Assembly (NCBI GenBank): GCA_016858145.1
Contig: JAEHOE010000002.1
Span: 1,116,001-1,180,000, forward strand
DNA from: Edaphochlamys debaryana
Lineage: Eukaryota > Chlorophyta > Chlorophyceae > Chlamydomonadales
Direction: 5' to 3'
DNA length: 64,000 bases
The notes under the pieces were generated by a model. The model saw nothing but the letters and a program-made list of their open reading frames with translations. It had not been told where the DNA came from and did not search any database. A program made the translations under genes and the position numbers. Of this stretch, positions 33,001 through 44,095 are shown piece after piece; positions within the stretch are counted from its first letter, which is position 1, and each line of letters opens with the position of its first letter.

Positions 33001-35440
33001 GAGGTAGGTCTGGCGCTGGGCGGGCGGCGGCAGGCGGTTGAGGATCTTGGTGATCTGGGGCCTGGGGGGGGGGGGCGTGGAGGGCGTGGTGGTGGTGTCG
33101 GTGTTGGGACAGAGTGGATGGCTGCTCGCTTGAGCCGAGGGAAGCGCAGGCGCGGTGAATACGGTAGCCGGCCGGTCCGTTGGGGCAGTGTGTGTTCGGG
33201 CGTACAAGCAGTGGCAAGAAAGGGGAGGTGTGCGCGCGGCTTCCTGGGACTTGCGCGGCCAGGGCGTGCCGGACACAAAACCCGCCCGGCAGCCCCCTCC
33301 GCCCCCCCCCACCTGAAGCCCATGTCCAGCAGGTTGTCCGCCTCGTCCAGGACGAGCACCCGGGTCGAGTCCAGCAGCGAGTTGACCGAGGGGTCCTGGG
33401 GGGGGGGGAGGGGGGCAGAGGAAGGTCGGTCGAGAAGGCGAGATCGTGGGGGAGGGGTGGATGGGCGGATGGGCGGATGCACGAGGCCTGAGCTGCTGCG
33501 CGCGAGCAGCACCAGAGCCCGCCCCCCCCCCCGTACTCATGCCGCAGACCTGCCCCGTCGGCCCGACCCCGTCAGCCCGACCTCAGCTGTCGACCCCGGC
33601 ACCCCCCTCACGTGTGTCTGAGTCAGCAGGTCCCAGCAGCGCCCGGGGGTGGCCACCAGGATGTCGGGCATGCGGGCCTGGGGGGGGGGGAGGTAAGGGG
33701 GTTGGTGGGTGGCGGCGGCCAGCATGCCGAGCTGAATGGCGGCGGGTTGGGATTGCAGCCCCAAGCGCCGGTTGTTGTGCCATCAGCAAGCAGAGCTGCC
33801 GAGCCAGGAGCCACGCGGCGCTCTTCCAGACTGGCAAGATCCTTTCCTTCCATCGTCCACCCCCCCACACACACCCCACACACACCTTGATGGCGCGGAT
33901 GTTCTTCTTCACGTCCACACCGCCGTACACCACCTGTCAGGGGGGAGAGGGTGGGATGGTGGGGTACCCGCAGCAAGAACGGACCGAGTCCAGGCGGAGG
34001 CTCGGCGGCACACCCAGGCTCAATCCGGAACACGCTTCCCCCCCTCCGCTTCTCCCAGCCCCAACCCCCATCGCCCTGCCGCACAGCGTGTGCCGAAACA
34101 CACACGCCCTTGCCCCCTCCTCCCCCCTCCCTCCCCGTCCCCACCATGGAGTGCAGCTGCGGCTGGAAGGTCAGCAGCTTGTGTGCCTCCGTCTGGATCT
34201 GGCGCGCCAGCTCGCGGGTGGGGCTGAGCACCAGCACCGACACCTTGCCGCGGGGGGCGGGGTTGCGCAGCACCTGGGGGGGCCGGGGCAGAGTTCAGCG
34301 GTCTGAGGACCGATAGTCTGCGCACACTGCAGCACAGCCGTTGCGCTCCCACCCCTGTGAAGATGACAGCGGACAGATTACACACCCGCGCAGCAGCTAC
34401 CGACCCCGGTTGACTTGTGCTCGGCTACAAACGCCAAATTCTCCTCCCGCCCGCTCCTCACGCCCGCGCCCGCTCGCCTTCTCCAGTGCTGGGATCATGA
34501 AGGCCAGGGTCTTGCCGGTGCCGGTCTTGGCCTTGGCGATGACGTCATCCGGGCCCAGGCACACGGGGATGGAGGCGGCCTGCACCAGGGAGCAGCGCTC
34601 GTACTTGAGCACCTCAGCCAGGGCGCTGGGCGGGAGGGAGGGGGAGGGGTTGGGGGGGCGGGGGACGAGGGTGAGGGCACCGGCAACAGCGCTGCGGTAG
34701 GGAAAAGGGGGTTAGCCCAACGTCGCTGGCGTATGCAGGGGGCGGCCCAGGCTGAGCGTCACCAGCTGCACCACGCCTCTAGGGAGGAGCTGGAACGTGG
34801 GAGCGCGGAGCTTCTCTCACCGCTTGGTGGCGGCGCCGATGGCCAGGTCCGCGAACTTCTTGTCCGAGAGGTACTTCTGGTCGACCAGGGGCAGGTCCAC
34901 GTTGGAGTCATCGTCCGTGTCGCCCATGGACGCCTGAGGCAGGGCGGAAGGGTGTGCGGAGCGTAAGGGATGGAGGGAGCGGTTGTGGGTGCGGTGGGAA
35001 AGGGACGCGAGGCGGCGGGGGCGGGAGGGGACGGGGGGGGGGCGGGGGCGGAGGGGCGGGTTCCCGGCCGTGAACCTTGCCTGGCCGGGAACTTCCCGGC
35101 GGAGCTGTGCAACACCCCAAGCCGCCGCCGAAGTGCGAAAGCTGGTCGGGAGTTCTCAAATTCACCACGACAACTTCTTACACGTCACCGTGTTCACCTC
35201 CCGGGCAACGAGCAGGGTCGCAACGCACTGTGGGGCGGGATGCATCCGCACTCAACGCATTCTCACCAGCGACGCTTGAGCTGACTTTGGCGGGGCTTTA
35301 GCCACAACGATGGGCGCCTGCTGTTTCGGGGCACGGCGTTGCTTGAATTGCTCCACCGGCTCCATTTGCGCGTCTTCAACGACCGCGGCCTTCTCGCGGA
35401 CGCGGCCAGCTGCCTTGACGCCTCCAAGTCTGGGTGCCAT
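30050..35440 (-). CDS. DEAD-box ATP-dependent RNA helicase with Gly-rich C-terminus
   Basis: Thirteen exons (35440-35267, 34933-34821, 34625-34478, 34273-34145, 33933-33886, 33677-33612, 33395-33313, 33061-32936, 32528-32390, 31889-31671, 31410-31132, 30944-30907, 30710-30050) sum to 2,223 bases, 740 residues, with every phase closing. The protein should unwind or remodel RNA using ATP. Motifs in order: Q-like region [10 protein letters not shown] (107-116), motif I AKTGTGKT (128-135), Ia PTRELA (163-168), Ib ATPGR (213-217), II DEAD (243-246), III SAT (276-278), V ARGVDYP (402-408), [10 protein letters not shown] (427-434). All catalytic residues are present. A segment typical of plant RH26/RH31-like helicases follows ([29 protein letters not shown]). 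Residues from about 578 on are Gly/Arg/Gln-rich, likely an RNA-binding tail. The exon 3 donor is GC (AAG|GCGAGC), the only choice that keeps phase. The target RNA and compartment are unknown; no clear organelle signal is seen. Confidence 0.93.
30852..30897 (-). repeat. Perfect 11-bp inverted repeat beside a helicase splice donor
   Basis: tcgagggtttc (30852-30862) and gaaaccctcga (30887-30897) are exact reverse complements around a 24-base loop that itself contains partial copies (gagaaacc). The pair lies in the last helicase intron, only 9 bases beyond the donor at 30906 in the gene's direction, and could form a hairpin in the pre-mRNA. Confidence 0.7.
31583..31607 (-). repeat. Copy of the shared intron motif in a helicase intron
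   Basis: The plus strand reads ttgacgctctcccgcttcaaa; its reverse complement matches the tgaagcgggagagcgtcaa core also found in three TRRAP introns. It lies in the intron between the exons 31889-31671 and 31410-31132, in sense orientation for this gene. Confidence 0.6.
32808..32935 (+). repeat. Pyrimidine tandem repeat in a helicase intron
   Basis: About five units of 25 to 28 bases (ccccccttcccttcccaccc type) abut the donor of the exon 33061-32936. On the transcribed strand this is a G/A-rich run directly after the 5' splice site. Confidence 0.85.
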
Positions 35441-36328
35441 CGTTAGAAACTGAGTTGACGGGCGCGCGAGCGCTTGTCCCAGCCTCGCGATGTTCATTGG
35501 GGTCAACACACAGGGGTCAGGTGCTACACACAGGGACAAGAGTCTAGGCAGCGAAGAGTAAAGGGAAGGCCTCTGGAGGGGCTTTTGTGGTGCTGGCGGC
35601 GCGTATCCAGGATGAGTAGTACAGGTCAATCAGAGCTGGTCCACGACTCCCCGCCTTCCACCGCCCTCCGCCCTCAGGCCGTGCACACCTGCCAACGGCG
35701 CCTGCCCTCCTGCCCTCCTTCCTGCCTCTGAGACGTGGCTTCAAGCTCAGGGTGCAGCCCAGGTGCCCAGCCCTCCGGTGGTCCTGTTCCTGAAATTACG
35801 TCATCAGACTCACCTGACCCCGCTCCCCTGACGTAGACCCCTGCCGACCCCTGGTGCGTGGGTGAGGGTGGGTCAATGCACCGTGCAGCTAGCCGGGTCT
35901 GACCCACCAGCCCACACCTGTCGCTGTTTTACCGCTATGAGGATACTTTCACTCTCGCACCCACGAGCACCAGGAGCCATCAGGAGCAGCCCAACCCCCG
36001 CGACCTGGGTTCCTTGCCCCTCAAGCAACCCAGCTTAGCCCGCACGGGCGCCGAACGACCGCCTCGGCACAAACAGCAGGGATTGGAAGTCAGGAGGGTA
36101 GGGTGGGAAAGCAGGGGCTGGGGGGTGGGGAAAGGAGGTTGAGACGAGCGTGCCAGCTGGGCGGGCCAGGGTTCGTGGCGGCGCATGCGACCCACCTGCA
36201 CCACCCTCCGCGTGCATGCTGAGAGCATACATGGCGCCTTGCTTCGCGTTTCACAGCACGCGAGTGCCACCATACCTTTCCCGGTACGCTAGAACCGCCG
36301 AACCGACGCATTTCGGCAAGCCCTTGCA
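35441..36328. promoter_or_regulatory. Divergent promoter region, helicase / zinc-finger gene
   Basis: These 888 bases separate two start codons on opposite strands and should hold both promoters and 5' UTRs. I find no convincing coding exon. The helicase frame stays open upstream of the chosen ATG (35440) for about 60 codons, so a more distal start cannot be excluded; the chosen ATG gives a compact N-terminus (MAPRLGGVK). A G/C-rich stretch lies at about 36090-36135. Confidence 0.45.
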
Positions 36329-38837
36329 ATGTTTAAGCGCCAGGACTGGTTGCACCTGCACGGGAAGTCAGGAGGAGACTCTTCAAGTGATTCCGAGAGC
36401 GAGGACGGTAAGGCGGGCTCGCGAAACGCAGTCGACCATGGCCGGCATTGCCCGACCGCCGCTCGTGGCAATGCAGAGCGCAAGCCCGAGGAGCCCGAGG
36501 AGAGTGAGGACGACGAGGAGGATGACGAGGAGCAGGGCGACGAGGACCAGGAGAACGTCCCGCCTGCTGCGCAGCATGCGGCCGCCGGCGACGACGAGGA
36601 CGACGAGGACGACAGCGATGACGACCAAAGCGAAGAGGACTATGTGGCACCGCCGGGGCGGTGCTTGGCCCCGGTGTACAGCGACGACGATGACTTCGAC
36701 CGGCCGCGCAAGCGGCTAGCAACCAGCTTCGACGACATCAGCGACCCCGATTCGGAAGACGATGACGACGCGGGGGGCAGCGATGTGTCGGCGGAGGGCA
36801 TCACAGCGGACCACGTCGTCAAGTGAGGGGGGGGGTCAGCCGGATGCCAGGGGCTGGGCCCGTGTGGGCCGCCGCCGGCTTGTGCGCGGGTGACTCCACC
36901 TGCCATGGTACCGACCTTCGCACGTTTCCTGTATGGGTCCCTGAACCTGATGGCACTCTTGTACGGTTGCAGGGCCTGGACCAGCGAGGACCCCGAGGTG
37001 AACAACTTCAAGGTAAGAGCGTCCGCTGGGGTGGCCCAGGGCCGGCACGCAGTGGTGCCAATTGTTGGGGGCTCCCAGCGCTGGTAGCAAGTCCTCCACC
37101 TCAGCGATCATCATGCGCTGTTCAATTCCCTTTGACCTCTGCCTAGGCCATCATTCCGCGCCATGTGCGCGACCTAACCTGATCCAACGCCCTTTGCCTG
37201 CCTGACCCGCCAACCGCCGCCAACCCCCAGGGCATCCCGCTTCGCTGCGTCGCGTGCGATGCGCTGCTCCTCAACCGCAACGTCTACCTCTCGCACGTGG
37301 GCTCCAAGGTGCGAAGCAAAACAATCATAGTGCACGTGCACGAGTTAATTCCGCGAAACCATGGCTGCGTGGCTGTGCGGAGCTATTGCGGGAAAGGCTC
37401 GGGGGCCAGGTGTCACAACCGGTCCCGGCCCATCTGCTTATGCCCTGCAGAAGCACCGCCAGAAGGTCAAAGGGCGGCCCGCGGACGCCGAGGAGCCCAT
37501 TCAGCTGGCCTCGGAGACCGGCAAGAAGGTGTGGAACAGGGCAGTGGGGTGGTTGGGCCCGACCCTTTGCCAGACGAAAGGGCGCCGACGTGCTTGCAGA
37601 ACACCAGTAGCCCTGCTAGATCACCATACAGATACGCGGCTGGTAGGCTGCGCTTGCGGCACTGACCGGTCCCTGGCTGACCGGTCCCTGGCTGCTGCGG
37701 TCCCCGGTGCTCCCTCGCCCGCAGCCGGAGGAGGAGTCGGAGACGCACGCGGAGCGGGCGGAGCGCATGGCGCGGCTGGCGGCTGAGGCGGGGGCAGGTG
37801 GGTGCTGGTCGGGTGGGCAGGGTGGCGGGGCGGGCCGGGCCGGTGAGAAAATGTTGGATGAGCAGCATCACCAACAGATGCGGGCATGGGAGAGACGAGG
37901 TTGCCTATGTGTCGGCGTGCCTCGAGTTCACGCAGCCAAGCAACTCGTCTACCCCGTTGCCTCAGGGCCCTCCTCAACGGCGGCAGCGGCCAAAGCCGCC
38001 GCCGCAAAGAAGGCCGCACCGGCGGCGGTCAAGGCCAAGCCCGGGGCCAAGCGGGGGCGCGGGGGCCAGGACTCAGACGGCGGCTCCGACGACGAGGAGG
38101 AGGGCGCGGGCGGCAGCGACGGCAACGGGAGCGATGCTGACGTGGAGGAGGATGCGCTGGGCAGCGATGACGAGGCCGGGCCCGACTCGGACGATGACGG
38201 TCAGCCACGGAAGGGCGCAGCAGGGAGACAGGCAGCCGGCGGCAAAGCGGAGGCAGGGGCCGCGGCCGGTGCTGGGGCCGCGGGGAAGAAGGGCAAGGGC
38301 GGGGACCACAAGCGCAAGCGCACGGGCACCAAGATGGGCAAGCGGGAGCGGGAGGCGCTCAAGGCGCAGATCGCCGCCGGCAAGGTGCCCGAGGGGACCA
38401 AGGCTGTGGTGCCCAAGGAGAAGCGCCAGGCCAAGGGCAAGGGGAAGGGGAAGGGGAAGAAGGGCGAGGAGGCGGGGGCCAAGGAGGGCGGGCCCAAGGA
38501 GGGCGGGGACAAGGGTGCGCCCAAGGGCAAGGCCGGCGGCGAGGCCAAGCCCGCGAGCGGCAGCAAGCCCGCCGCCGCTAAGCCCCAGGCGGCTGGCGGC
38601 AAGGCGGGGAAGGCAGCCGCGGCGCCCGCAGCTGCCGCAGCACCTGCCGCCGCCGCAGCACCTGCCGCCGCCGCTGCCAAGGGCAAGGCGGGCCCAGGCA
38701 AGCCCAAGCCCCAGGCCCAGGCCCAGCCCAAGCAGGCGCCCAAGAGCTCTGCCAAGCCTGGCAAGCCGGCGGTAGCGGGTGCTGGCAAGGCAGCCGCGGG
38801 GGCAGCGGCCAAGCGGCGGCGCTCGGCGCCGGCCTAA
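36329..38837 (+). CDS. U1-type C2H2 zinc-finger protein with acidic and Lys/Ala-rich tails
   Basis: Six exons (36329-36822, 36973-37012, 37231-37308, 37451-37528, 37725-37797, 37966-38837) join in phase to 1,635 bases, 544 residues. Residues 1-165 are highly acidic (long Asp/Glu runs). One finger follows, C184-x2-C187-x12-H200-x5-H206, a spacing typical of the double-stranded-RNA/snRNP (U1-like) finger class; an intron splits it between K204 and K205. Then come GTKMGKREREALKAQIAAGK and a Lys/Ala/Pro-rich tail resembling linker-histone tails, ending KRRRSAPA, a plausible nuclear localisation signal. A nuclear or nucleolar RNA- or chromatin-binding role is inference. I do not recognise an orthologue by name. 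Confidence 0.82.
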
Positions 38838-40189
38838 GCACGCTACCGGTAGGTTTGGTCCTGTCTTGCTGCGAAGGCAGGGCTGATGCATGGCGGCGTG
38901 GAGCCGGTGTTGCGGGCTTGTGAGGAGCGTTGACTGGGGACGGGGTATGCTGCAGCATCCTTGAACGGACATGATGGACGCTAGCGCAGTTCAGTATTGC
39001 TGTGGGCCTGACGTGTTGTGGACCGGAAAAGAGGGGAACAACGGGGCCCCTAGAACCCAGTGTTAGTGGGGGGGGCACCGTGGCTAGGGGCAGCGAGCGG
39101 CAAATAGCGCAGGATTTGTGGGCTGATTGGTAAAAGGGCGTACCGCTCGCGGACAGATGGCTTGAGCAGGTGTCTGGCAGGCGCGCTTGCTTCACGGTGC
39201 TATGGGTGATCCATGACGACGCTTGATCAGGGCAGCGTTGATGCCGGTTGATGCGTGGCCGGCTTTGGTTGGTTTGGGTTCGGACGAGGCCAGCCTTATT
39301 GTGGCTTGCCCCCCTCTTCGCACCATTGCAAGGGCCAGGTTGTGAAGGAAAGGCGGTGCATGGGTATTCTGTGCGCCTGTGGGATGGGGAATTCAGCCAA
39401 CCCCCAGGCAGCTCCGGCCCTACACGGACCTACGATGAGGAAAGGGAATTCACCTCCACCAGGAAGACGAGGCTGCAAATCATGCTGTGCAGGGGTGGGA
39501 CAGGACTTGCAGGAAGAAGGCGCGGGGCTGGGCGCTGGGGCAGGGCTCGCGTGAGAGCTTCACAGCCCTGCGGGACGGCCGGATGGCCCGGATCCTGTTC
39601 GCGGGGAGCGTATCTGCGCCAGGCTGCGCCCACACGAGCAAGGCTGCAAGCACAATTTCACAAAGTAGGCGTACCGTATGAGGCGGTGCAGAAGGGCAGA
39701 CCTCGGGCAAAGCAACTGTGAGGCTGGGCTGCAAGCGTGCCGTCGGCTGTAAGGGAGCACCTGAGCACAGGAAGGTTGGAATCAGGGCTGCCCACGTGAT
39801 GGCTGTAGTGCAGGCTGGTGGACCCTCGCTGTAAGCACAATTGCACACAGCAGGCGTCCTCAGCGTCACGCCGGAGCCAGCTGACTCGCGCTGCCTGCAT
39901 CATACAGCAGTGCGTGTTGGTTGGGATGGGAATGGGGAGTTGGATGGGGAAGAGTAAGGGGGCGCGGGGGCTTGAGACGTGGGAGCGCGGGCACGCGCGG
40001 GATGAGACCGACATGAGCGGGAAGCAGCGAGTCGTCGACCACTTCCCTGCATACTCGTGCCGTTAGACGAACTGATCTACTGCCACAAAACGGACTTTAG
40101 GCTCCCTGCTGCGTGAAGAGGAGGCTAGCGCTGCCGATCGCATCCCCCGACCTGAACTTAGCGACTCCCAGCTAGGGGAAGGCGGCAAA
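38838..40189. other. 3' UTR and spacer before delta-COP
   Basis: No supported gene lies in these 1.35 kb. TGTAA occurs at 39748-39752 and 39830-39834, about 910 and 990 bases after the zinc-finger stop. An imperfect pair (gctgcaagcacaatttcaca near 39644, cgctgtaagcacaattgcac near 39828) shares about 25 of 35 bases. The last few hundred bases presumably carry the delta-COP promoter. Confidence 0.4.
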
Positions 40190-42993
40190 ATGGTGGTGCT
40201 GGCCGCGTCGATCGTCTCTAAGACGGGGAAGCGTGAGTCGGGTGCCTCGCGTTCAGGCCAGCAGTTGCGCAGCCCCAGCAACCGGTTCCCTCTCTGCGCG
40301 CAGCCCTCGTCTCGCGCCAGTACATGGAGATGAGCCGGATCCGTATTGAGGGCCTGCTGGCGGCCTTCCCTAAGCTGGTTGGGACAGGCAAACAGCACAC
40401 CTTTGTGGAGACGGAGAATGTGCGCTACATTTACCAGCCCATGGAGGTGCGGACCGCTGCCCCTGCTGGTCGCTCGCTGAGCTCTCGCTATAGGTACATG
40501 CCTTTGTGCGCAGGGGCTGTACCTGCTGCTCATCACCAATAAGGCGAGCAACATCTTGGAGGACCTGGAGACGCTGCGCCTGCTCAGCAAGCTGGTGCCG
40601 GAGTTCAGCCAAAGCCTGGAGGAGGAGGCCGTCGCAGGGAAAGCTTTCGAGCTTATCTTTGCGTTCGACGAGGTCATTTCCTTGGGGCACAAGGAGAACA
40701 TCACCGTGCAGCAGGTCAAGCAGAACTGCGAGATGGAGAGCCACGAGGAGAAGCTGCACAAGCTGATCATTCAGAGCAAGATCAACGACACGAAGGATAT
40801 CATGAAGAAGAAGGCAGCGGACATAGAGAAGAGCAAAATGGAGAAGAACAAGATCGGCCTCGGCACCGCGCTGTCGGGCTTTGGCAGCAAGGCCAGCTCC
40901 CTTATGTCAGAGCTGGAGCCGCAGCAGGCGCAGCCCTACCGGCCGGAGCCCACCCCCGTGCCCAGCCGGCCCACGGCCCCCGTCAACAAGGGGCCGTCGA
41001 AGGGTATGCAGCTGGGCAAGGCCAAGAAGGCGAACGACTTCCTGGAGAGCCTCGCCAAGGAGGGCGAGGTGGTGGAGCTGGAGGTGCCGAAGCCCACGGG
41101 CGGGGTCACGGCCGTGACGGCCAACGTGGCCGCAGAGCCTGTGTCCCTGGCCATCGAGGAGAAGCTCTCGGTGCAGCTCAACAAGCAGGGCGGCGTGGAG
41201 AACCTGGAGGTGCAGGTGAGCGCAGCTGCAAGCGGCCGGGAGCCTGGAGCTGAACGTGGAGCGCCGGGGTGGGGAGTCGCGGGTGGGGCGCGTGGACTGT
41301 GGTGCGTCCAGGGCAGGGCACCATGGGCTGTGCACTGAGCGTCATGCGACGCGGAGAGCTCAGATCCCTGGGGAACGCCGCCGCTCAGCGCTGAAGCCGC
41401 TGGGAGCTGCACCATGGTCTGGGGTTGGCCCAGCTGCCTCGGTAGTGGCCTACTTGTGTCACGGGCTTGGCGGCTGTCGCAGCGGCGCTCAGCGGGGGTT
41501 AGCCTGCCGAGCTGCTGGGCAGCGGTAGCCGTCTCTCTGGGGCAGTGAAGCTCCGCTGCAGCCCCGCCCACAGCGGCTGGCTGTCCGCTGTGGGGGCTCA
41601 GCTCCGGTGCACGGGCAGCCGGGTGGGGTCATGGTCACACACGTCCTCGGAGGTTGATGACCATGGCTCCACTTGCAGCTACGCAGCTGTTGGCGCAGGC
41701 TGTGCCTGTGCCGTGCGAGGCTGCACTCACGGGACGAAAGCCTCTAGGCCCGCTCCGTCCTGTTCTTGCGGGCCTTTTGGCGGGCACTCATGCCCATCAG
41801 CTTGGGTGATACACGATGCCTCCCATGCACTCAGACTCGCGTGCCGCACCTCACGCCCCCTCGTTTCCTCCCCGGCGCGCGCCCGCTTGCCCTCAGGGGA
41901 CCATGTCGCTGGTGGTCAACGTGGACGAGGAGGCCTTCATCCGCATCGCCGTCACCAGCGGGGCCAACAAGGGCTTCCAGTTCAAGACGCACCCCAACAT
42001 CGACAAGAACATGTACAGCTCCTCCAACGTGCTGGGCCTCAAAGACCCCTCGCGGCCCTTCCCCACCGGCAGCGAGCTTGGCATCCTCAAGTGGCGCTTC
42101 CAGACCAAGGAGGTGGGCAGCCGGGCGCTCGGAAGGGAAGGGGAGGAGGCGAGCGCGAGCAAGCCAAGGAGGAGGGTCGTTTGCTCGTTGCGTTGGCGGC
42201 TGGCATCTCAGCGTGAGTGCTGTCGTCTGACCTGGACGGTTGGATTCTGCCCCGCAGGAGAGCCTGGTGCCGCTGTCCATCAACTGCTGGCCCAGCGTGT
42301 CGGGCGGCGAGTCGTACGTCAACATCGAGTACGAGTCCACGTCGGAGATGGACCTCCAAAACGTGCAGATCATCATCCCGCTGCCGCCCTCGGGCCACGC
42401 GCCCACCGTCAACCAGGTGCGGGGCACGTGCAGGGGCAGGAACGGAGCAAACCGAATCAGGGGTTGGAATGCAGCAAGGGCCGGCATGGTGGGTGAGCAG
42501 ACTCAGCAACGGTGCCGTCCGGATGGGGCCCGCGCCAGGCTTCAAGCAGGAGCCGTAGCGGCTGTCACGGCCAGCCTGTCGTGGCCAGCTCTATCGTACG
42601 CTGCTGGCGCGCAGCGCTCTGCTCTGTCATGCGTTCGGCTTTGCCGGCGCATGGCGGCCTTCCTGTTAAACGCCTATGTCCTTGGCCCAACACGTGCCGC
42701 CCACTCACCCGCGACCGCGCTCGCAGGTGGACGGGGAATGGCGGTACGACTCGCGGCGCGCGGCGCTCATATGGAGCATCGAGCTGATCGACAACACCAA
42801 CCGCAGCGGCTCCATGGAGTTTGTGACCTCGGCCGCGGACGCCGAGGCCTTCTACCCCGTGGAGGTGCACTTCACCTCCAACTCGACCTTCTGCGACATC
42901 GCGGTCGCCACGGTGGAGCACACGCAAAAGGGCGGCCCCGTCAAGTTCGGCATGAAGAAGCAGCTGGAGACCTCGGAGTACAGCGTGGTATGA
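40190..42993 (+). CDS. ARCN1: Coatomer subunit delta (delta-COP)
   Basis: Six exons (40190-40232, 40304-40446, 40514-41215, 41897-42112, 42258-42416, 42727-42993) sum to 1,530 bases, 509 residues, almost the length of human delta-COP (511). It is a subunit of the COPI coat that carries retrograde Golgi-to-ER traffic. The N-terminal longin-like domain is unmistakable: [79 protein letters not shown] charged linker ([20 protein letters not shown]) follows, then the mu-homology domain from about residue 255 ([27 protein letters not shown]-like strand) to EYSVV. The ATG has an A-rich context (gcggcaaaATGG). Confidence 0.97.
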
Positions 42994-44095
42994 TAGGCCG
43001 AGCGCGAGGAGCGGAGCGCGCGGGAGCGGGGTTCAAGGGGACGCGGGCGGCCGGCGGCGGAGCGGGCCGGGGGCGGCAGGGGCGCGTGGGGGCTGGGGCG
43101 GACAGGGACTGACGACACGGTGGGCGAAGTGTAGGTGAGAGCGGGCCAATCAAGCATGGGCACGGGGGCAGAGCTTGGCGCGGGCAAGCCAGGTCCTCAG
43201 GGAGCGCATAGAAGGCAGCGGGGATGGTGTGGCCAGGTAGAGGCGGTGAGGGGTCAACTCGGACGGCGAAGCAAAGCAAATGCGGCGGATGTCTGGTGTA
43301 CGGTGCATGACCGCCGCTGCGTTGGAACAGGAGCCTTGTTGGCTTAGTACTGTCCTCGGGTTGTGTGGCGCTCAAATCAGATGCGTGGCTGCGAGGGAGT
43401 GCGCGCAGGTGCCTCCGTAGACGGTGCGTGCGGTGCTGTGACCCCTCCGGTGGGGGTAAGACGCTGGGTGTTGCGTCCTAGGGTCCTGAAGCCAGCAGGA
43501 CGACTGGAGGCTCGGGCGTTACAGGGCTTAGCAGCCTGTGTAAGGGTGATGGCTGCGCGTGTACTTCTGGTTTGCGCCGTGCGTGGCCTGCCTCGACGAG
43601 CGAATGGCTTGCAGTCAGACAGGACAGCCCCCGTGGAGGATCTGTCCGCAGCAGGGGTTGCCAGCGCACCTGCCCTGAGCTAGGGCTTCCTGCGAGTCAT
43701 GCCCCCAGGCCCCAGCTCACCTCCTGCGTTGGCGTGGGACGCTTACCAGCCCCACTCCGTAAGTCCCCAGCCGCTCTTTGATCTTCCCGTAGGAGTCCCT
43801 TCGGGCGGGGGGCGACGGGCGACTTCCGGCGAGCAGGCGGCCGGCCCGACCTGGCCCATGCAATCCCTGACACGGCACGGTTGGCGCCCCGACCCTGCCA
43901 GGATGGGCAAATGCGTTCGATGCGCCACCATACACGCAATACATCATAGCTGACAGAGCCACGCGAGGAGTGTCGAGTGGGCCCCTCAAATAGCTTGACG
44001 CAAGCCACGTCCGAGGCACGGCACGGCGGCCTTGGCGGCCATGCCCAGAAGACTGCGTAATTAGCGTTGGTTGCATAGAGCTACCGTGGGGCAGT
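42994..44095. other. 3' UTR of delta-COP and promoter region of the ABC gene
   Basis: No supported gene lies in these 1.1 kb. TGTAA at 43539-43543 (gcctgtgtaagggt), 546 bases after the delta-COP stop, is the likely polyadenylation signal. The downstream half precedes the ABC transporter ATG at 44096 (gcagtATGGCG) and should contain its promoter. Confidence 0.45.
43539..43543 (+). terminator. Candidate TGTAA polyadenylation signal of delta-COP
   Basis: TGTAA 546 bases after the delta-COP stop. I found no nearer match. The call rests on motif and position only. Confidence 0.45.

Noticed and set aside
39255..39721. Two overlapping plus-strand frames of about 100-157 codons in the spacer before delta-COP
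   Set aside because: No splice support, no homology that I recognise, and they fall in the probable 3' UTR of the zinc-finger gene ahead of its TGTAA signals.
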